In this document: positions 41,589 through 45,457 of the stretch, piece after piece
Numbering within the stretch: position 1 is the stretch's first letter
How the letters are laid out: every line of letters starts with the position of its first letter
NCBI RefSeq assembly: GCF_014649955.1
Contig: NZ_BMUA01000041.1
Span: 1 to 45,457, forward strand
DNA length: 45,457 nucleotides
Source of the DNA: Streptomyces violascens
GTDB lineage: Bacteria > Actinomycetota > Actinomycetes > Streptomycetales > Streptomycetaceae
Direction of reading: 5' to 3'
Position numbers and translations under genes: made by a program
Notes under the pieces: generated by a model
The model's input: the letters and a program-made list of their open reading frames with translations, nothing else
What the model was told of the DNA's origin: nothing
Database searches by the model: none

Positions 41589-42035
41589 ATGGCTGAGAAT
41601 GTCGGATTCAAACCGAACGAGGCCACATTCGATGAAGGTCTGGAGCGGATCCAGAGAGTGATCGCTGAGCTGTCTCTGGATACCCGCCGAATCGTCACTT
41701 CACGCGATCCCAAGGTCCTCCAGGCGCGCAAGCCTCTAGAGACCAAGGCTGTGCCATCGGGCTTTCGCAAGTGGCAGCTGCCCATCCACCTGGATGGTCC
41801 TTCTCTGGCGTTCTTTACTATTGCAGAGCCGAACGCTGTTGCGCCAGAGCATAGCCACGAGGAGGGCGACGGGATTCGCATCATCACCAGCGGTTCCATT
41901 AACTACAATGGACAGGAGCTCAGTGACGGCGACTGGATGTTCGTCCCGAAGGGAGAGCGCTATTCATTCACGGTGGGCCCGAATGGTGCCCATATGTTTT
42001 ATTGCTACCGCTGCTGCTGTGCAGCAGCGGGGTAG
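41589..42035 (+). CDS. Cupin-domain protein, low G+C
   Basis: 148 residues from ATG 41589 with GAGAGGA about 9 bases before it. The N-terminal ~60 residues (NEATFDEGLERIQRVIAELS) are helical; the rest is a single cupin: FFTIAEPNAVAPEHSHEEGD (motif 1 with metal-binding His and Glu), INYNGQELSDGDWMFVPKGE (motif 2). It ends HMFYCYRCCC, unusually cysteine-rich, with a hairpin in the last codons that may have altered the C-terminus. G+C is roughly 50-58 percent against ~70 nearby, pointing to recent transfer. Metal-dependent enzyme or sensor; the substrate is unknown. Confidence 0.7.
   Translation: MAENVGFKPNEATFDEGLERIQRVIAELSLDTRRIVTSRDPKVLQARKPLETKAVPSGFRKWQLPIHLDGPSLAFFTIAEPNAVAPEHSHEEGDGIRIITSGSINYNGQELSDGDWMFVPKGERYSFTVGPNGAHMFYCYRCCCAAAG
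42008..42030 (+). terminator. Strong hairpin at the end of the cupin gene
   Basis: CCGCTGCTGC, loop TGT, GCAGCAGCGG: a perfect 10-bp stem over the final codons. A second, smaller dyad (CCCTCG and CGAGGG) follows at ~42045-42063. A rho-independent-type terminator without a U-tract is plausible. Confidence 0.55.
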
Positions 42036-42347
42036 GCGCCTTCCCCTCGCGGTGCCGAGGGAAATTCAGGGCCAGCGTCCGACTAGTGCTGTGACCAGGA
42101 TGGTTCACCGGGTTGGGTCGCGCTGATGACTCCCTCCGGCTCGGATGGGCTCCGGGGGCGCAGCCCATGATGGCGATTCTTGAGAAGACGAACGACGTTG
42201 CCCCTCGCCTCACTTGATCTGGTTATCAACGGCCCGGGATGATTGGCATGCGTGATATTGACGGCGATCCGGTGTTGCCTGGTCGATGAGATAGGAGGGT
42301 GTGTCCCGGCCCTGCTCAAGGCTGTTACGTGCTGGTTCGGAGCAGCC
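42036..42347. other. Intergenic stretch with an IS-end-like sequence
   Basis: No gene seen. From about 42085, CTAGTGCTGTGACCAGGATG resembles IS630-type ends in Streptomyces, but no partner end was found, so it is at best a solo remnant. The right part approaches the stop of the convergent HxlR gene. Confidence 0.35.
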
Positions 42348-42854
42348 CTACGACGCCGCGGGGGCGTTCGGTCGTGTCGCATATCGGTGGCGCATGGCGT
42401 CGCTGGCTGCGGGACCCGCGGTGAAGACGTAGGTGTCGCTGTCGTCGAGCCGGCGGCCGGTCTTGGCGTCGACGACGACGGGCTCGACTTCTTCGCCGCT
42501 GTGCGTGTCGATGAGGATCATGCTGCGTTCGGCCGGTGTGAGGCGGGAGTTGCCCCACGCGGCCAGGGCGACGATCACCGGCCGCAGGGAGCGCCCGAGT
42601 TCGGTGAGGACGTACTCGTGGCGTACGGGGTTGGTCTGGTAGGGCCGGCGCTGCAGTAGTCCGTCGGCGACGAGGGTTTTCAGCCGGGTGGTGAGCATGC
42701 TGGAGGAGATGCCCAGGCTCTCCTGGAACTGGTCGAAGCGCGTGTAGCCGTCGAAAGCGTCGTGGAGGATCAGCAGCGTCCACCACTCGCCTACGTGTTC
42801 CACCGTCGTGGACAGTGGGCACTCCCGGTCCTCCAGCCTGATCCGGCTTGCCAT
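42348..42854 (-). CDS. HxlR-family regulator
   Basis: 168 residues from ATG 42854, where GAGGGG lies 9 bases upstream; ATG 42863 is too close to it. Winged-helix HxlR signature: CPLSTTVEHVGEWWTLLILH, GYTRFDQFQESLGISSSMLT, TRLKTLVADGLLQRRPYQTN, EYVLTELGRSLRPVIVALAAWG. The C-terminal ~55 residues (GEEVEPVVVDAKTGRRLDDS) are the extension seen in longer members. It diverges from an SDR/SnoaL pair across a large perfect palindrome. HxlR proteins usually sense electrophiles or redox state; the signal here is unknown. Confidence 0.9.
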   Translation of the reverse strand: MASRIRLEDRECPLSTTVEHVGEWWTLLILHDAFDGYTRFDQFQESLGISSSMLTTRLKTLVADGLLQRRPYQTNPVRHEYVLTELGRSLRPVIVALAAWGNSRLTPAERSMILIDTHSGEEVEPVVVDAKTGRRLDDSDTYVFTAGPAASDAMRHRYATRPNAPAAS

Positions 42855-42871
42855 GGTGACCATCCCCTCGG

Positions 42872-42914
42872 TTACTGCTAAAGTCGAAGTTAGTGGCTTC
42901 TATTTTAGCAGTAA
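42872..42914. promoter_or_regulatory. Large palindromic operator between HxlR and SDR genes
   Basis: TTACTGCTAAA (42872-42882) and TTTAGCAGTAA (42904-42914) are perfect 11-bp inverted repeats; inside them GAAG and CTTC add a second, smaller dyad around the centre. The site covers both divergent promoters and is very probably bound by the HxlR-family protein. Confidence 0.8.
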
Positions 42915-42965
42915 TGACGGGAGCGGTGCTGCCTTCTGCGCCCGCACCCGGGAACGGAGCACACC

Positions 42966-43751
42966 GTGACCACATCCATCAGCGAATCCCTCGAAGGCCG
43001 ACGCGCTCTGGTCACCGGCGGTACCAAGGGCACCGGAGCCGCCATCGCCCGACGCCTCGCCCAGGCCGGCGCGACCGTGCTGGTCACGGCCCGCAGCCGC
43101 CCCGACGACGTCGAGGAGAAGGCGTTCATCCCCGCCGACCTGTCCAGCGCCCAGGGCGCAGCCCACGTGGCCGCCGAGGTGGACGCCCGCGTGGGAGGCG
43201 TCGACATCCTGGTCAACAGCCTCGGCGGGTCCGAGGCGCCGGCCGGAGGGTTCGCCGCGCTCGGCGAGGACGACTGGGCCAGGGAGCTGAACACGAACCT
43301 GCTGGCCGCCGTCCGCCTGGACCGCGCACTCCTGCCGCACATGATCGCCACAGGTAAGGGCGTAATCGTGCATGTCACCTCGATCCAGCGCCGCATGCCG
43401 CTGTGGAACGGAACCCTGGCCTACGCGGCCGCCAAGGCCGCCCTGACCACCTACAGCAAGGGCCTGGCCAACGAGGTCGCCCCGCACGGCATCCGCGTCA
43501 ACACCGTCTCGCCCGGTTTCGTGCAGACCTCGGCCGCCGACAACCTCGTCGCCCGGATCGCCCACGAAGCAGACATCACGCAGGAAGCGGCGCTGGGCCG
43601 GCTCATGGACTCCCTGGGCGGCATCCCACTCGGCCGTCCCGACCGGCCCGAGGAAGTCGCCGAGCTCGTCGCCTTCCTCGTCTCCGACCGCGCCTCGGCC
43701 ATCGTCGGCGCCGAACACGTCATCGACGGCGGCACCACCCCCACCGTCTGA
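42966..43751 (+). CDS. Short-chain dehydrogenase/reductase
   Basis: 261 residues from GTG 42966. Classical SDR: RRALVTGGTKGTGAAIARRL (TGxxxGxG cofactor site), NSLGG (NAG position), VTSIQRR (catalytic Ser), YAAAKAAL (YxxxK), GIRVNTVSPGFVQT. The end VGAEHVIDGGTTPTV is typical. The charged/arginine pattern after strand 2 (TARSRPDD) suggests NADP preference. It forms an operon with the SnoaL-like gene (25-base gap) under HxlR control. The substrate is unknown. Confidence 0.92.
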   Translation: MTTSISESLEGRRALVTGGTKGTGAAIARRLAQAGATVLVTARSRPDDVEEKAFIPADLSSAQGAAHVAAEVDARVGGVDILVNSLGGSEAPAGGFAALGEDDWARELNTNLLAAVRLDRALLPHMIATGKGVIVHVTSIQRRMPLWNGTLAYAAAKAALTTYSKGLANEVAPHGIRVNTVSPGFVQTSAADNLVARIAHEADITQEAALGRLMDSLGGIPLGRPDRPEEVAELVAFLVSDRASAIVGAEHVIDGGTTPTV

Positions 43752-43776
43752 ACCCGCCACCACCCCAAGGAGCGTC

Positions 43777-44136
43777 ATGCACGACAACCAGCCCCGAACC
43801 AGCAGCCCGGACGCCCTGCCCGAGGTGATCACCCGCTATCTGACAGCGCACCGCGCCCACGACATTGCCACCGCAATCACGGCGTTCACCCGCGAAGCCA
43901 CAGTGATCGACGACGGCAACACCTACGAGGGCATCGAGGCGATCGGGAAGTGGCTCGACCGATCGGCTGCCGAATTCACCTACACCATCCACCTCACTGG
44001 CGCCCAGCAGACCGACGCAACCCACTACATCGCCACCCACCACCTCGAAGGCAACTTCCCCGGCGGGACCATCGATCTGCGCTACCAGTTCACACTCCGC
44101 GACGGCCTCATCGAACGCCTCGTCATCGAACCCTGA
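43777..44136 (+). CDS. SnoaL/NTF2-like small protein
   Basis: 119 residues with AAGGAG before ATG 43777. Single alpha+beta barrel of the NTF2 type: VITRYLTAHRAHDIATAITA, FTREATVIDDGNTYEGIEAI, then strands FTYTIHLTGAQQTD, HHLEGNFPGGTIDLRYQFTL and IERLVIEP. Such proteins act as polyketide cyclases, isomerases or binding proteins. Next to the SDR it may act on the same substrate; no catalytic residues can be assigned with confidence. Confidence 0.82.
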   Translation: MHDNQPRTSSPDALPEVITRYLTAHRAHDIATAITAFTREATVIDDGNTYEGIEAIGKWLDRSAAEFTYTIHLTGAQQTDATHYIATHHLEGNFPGGTIDLRYQFTLRDGLIERLVIEP

Positions 44137-44167
44137 GTCCCTGCCGGCACCACCCGTTGCCGCCTCA

Positions 44168-44187
44168 GGCGAGAAGCCCCGCTCGCC
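44168..44187 (+). terminator. Possible terminator after the SDR/SnoaL operon
   Basis: GGCGAG (44168-44173) and CTCGCC (44182-44187) form a 6-bp stem with an 8-base loop ~30 bases after the SnoaL-like stop. Confidence 0.4.
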
Positions 44188-44231
44188 CCTCAATCTCGGC
44201 GACTCACCTTCCTGCCGGGTCAGGCCGCCAA

Positions 44232-45341
44232 TCACAGGGGCCGTCCGCCCCAGCGGATACCTTTCTCGCTGCGGATGCGGGCGCGTTCCTTGCGTTCGGC
44301 GGCCAGGACGTCGCGGTGGCGAGCGTTGGCGTTGCGCCACCGGAGGCAGGCGTGCAGGGCCCGGGTCTGAACGGTGTCGTTGGGGTGATTGGAGTTGGCG
44401 ATGGTGAACTGCCGCAGCGGGTCGAAGTGGGCCTCGATCGGGTTCGCCCAGGAGGCGTAGGTCGGGGTGAAGCACAGCTCGACCTTGTGCTTCTTCGCTC
44501 AGCAGCTGATGCCAGTGCCTTTATGGGCGGACAGATTGTCCAGGATCACGTAGATCGAGGCACCGTCGGGCCGGGCGGCACGGATCGACTTCAGCGCGGC
44601 CAGCGTATTGGTGGCGCCCTTCCTGCGGCGGTTGGCGCCCCACAGGGTGTCGTCGCCGACCGAGTAGCAGTCGTGGAAATAGCGCACGCCGTGCGTGCGG
44701 TGGTAGGTGGCGGGCAGCCGGTCAGGGTGTTTCCGCTCGGCCCAGCCCGAGCCGGCAGTGGGCCGGATCCCGAGCGGGCCGAACTCATCGAAGGCGAACA
44801 CCCGGTCCGGGAAGCGGCCAAGGACGTCCTCGATCCGGTCCAGCTTCGCCTCGCGGTCCGGGTCGGGGGATTCCTTCCACGTCTTGGTGCGCTGGAAGGT
44901 GACACTGCGGCGGGCGAGCAGGCCGCGTAATGCCTCACGGCAGAGGCAGATCGCTCGGCCGTGGACCTTCCTCAGGTAGGCGACGAGCTTGCACAGCGAC
45001 CAGCGGGTGAAAGGCTGGCCGAGCTTGGTGGGGCGGGTGGTGACCGTCCGGACGACGAAGTCCTCGTCATCACGACTGAGCAGGCGGGGACGGCCTCCCG
45101 CCCACCGAGGGTCCAAGCAGGCCAGGCCGATCTCGTTGAACCGGTGGATCACATCGCGCACGGTGTCCTCGTCGGCCTGCACCAGCTGGGCGATCACCGG
45201 CACCCGATTCCCGCCGGCCGAGGCCAACAACAACATCACGCGCCGATAGCGCACCGAGTTGGTGCTGCCACGACGCACAATCTGCTGCAGTTTCTGCCCC
45301 TCCTGATCGGTCAGTCTGCGCACACGGACAGGCTCGGCCAC
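44232..45341 (-). pseudogene. IS630-family transposase with a single in-frame TGA
   Basis: From GTG 45341 (VAEPVRVRRLTDQEGQKLQQ): RVPVIAQLVQADEDTVRDVI (helix-turn-helix), FTRWSLCKLVAYLRKVHG, VTFQRTKTWKESPDPDREAK, VFAFDEFGPLGIRPTAGSGW (first Asp), YVILDNLSAHKGTGISC (second Asp). A TGA at 44499-44501 stops it, but the same frame continues AKKHKVELCFTPTYASWANP (with the final acidic residue in IEA), RWRNANARHRDVLAAERKER and ends GIRWGGRPL at 44232. One base change, probably TGG to TGA, would account for the stop. The frame upstream to 45398 is probably not translated. Confidence 0.85.
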
Positions 45342-45457
45342 TGCACCTCCAGCGGTCGGATCGAACGTCACCGCACATCCAACCGTCACGCTCACCAAAC
45401 CGGCGAACCTAATTCGTTCTCAACAGCCCATACAGAGCGGTTGTCGCTCCAGCGGGT

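Overview
The window reads as accessory DNA from a Streptomyces or a close relative. G+C is about 70 percent, codon use is of the actinobacterial type (G/C in third positions, many GTG starts), and the recognisable genes (a paralogue of the actinobacterial integration host factor, a Rox-type rifamycin monooxygenase, PknB-type kinase architecture, DUF2975, secreted small proteins) are typical of that group. No rRNA, tRNA, CRISPR array or replication origin was seen. Mobile-element density is very high: IS630-like (9.5-10.8 kb and 44.2-45.4 kb), IS701-like (23.1-24.5 kb), several IS5-like copies or ends that use CTAG sites (26.6, 27.3-28.2, 28.2-30.9, 33.6-34.5 kb), other IS5-like remnants (25.5-26.0 and 41.2-41.5 kb), an intact ISL3 element (35.5-37.2 kb) and a 208-bp MITE-like element (17.25-17.46 kb). 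Many genes carry single-base frameshifts or are fragments. The region is either decaying chromosome-arm or plasmid-like DNA, or the assembly contains residual indels, or both.

Layout. 0-6.7 kb: a small Cys-rich protein and a broken partner, a large lectin-like beta-propeller protein, a C-terminally frameshifted alpha/beta hydrolase, a small secreted protein, a membrane endonuclease/exonuclease/phosphatase-family protein and an IHF paralogue whose ORF runs past its normal end. 6.6-9.5 kb: an ArsR-type regulator divergent from a YbaK-like deacylase and a LysE exporter, then a VOC protein. 9.5-14.6 kb: IS630 remnant, a Gly/Asp/Arg-rich secreted protein, and decayed genes (helicase-associated domain, TopVIA/Toprim-like protein, a membrane protein). 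14.8-17.2 kb: a kinase with an EF-Tu domain II and a seven-repeat WD40 propeller in one chain. 17.7-22.5 kb: a LysR regulator divergent from three genes in a row predicted to inactivate antibiotics: a rifamycin monooxygenase (rox), a streptogramin A acetyltransferase (vat-like) and an erythromycin-esterase-family enzyme.

22.5-31 kb: a broken TPR gene with an IS701 element at its stop codon, an RCC1-repeat protein, IS5 remnants, a stand-alone gcvH, a cupredoxin gene lying between inverted IS ends, and a TetR/methyltransferase divergent pair with two clear operators lying between inverted IS ends. 31-35.5 kb: a broken paralogue of the first lectin-like gene, an HNH-nuclease (DUF1524) remnant, a secreted glycine-zipper protein followed by a two-helix membrane protein, an IS5 with a probable programmed -1 frameshift and a DnaB fragment. 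37-44.1 kb: a nucleoside deoxyribosyltransferase-like protein, a GNAT, an NmrA-like reductase divergent from TetR, a broken DUF2975/XRE pair, a low-G+C cupin, and an HxlR regulator divergent from an SDR and a SnoaL-like protein.

The most interesting items are the kinase/EF-Tu/WD40 fusion, the three-gene resistance block, the secreted glycine-zipper plus small membrane protein pair, and the candidate passenger-carrying IS5 structures. Functions are inferred from motifs and remembered family sequences; no database search was possible.
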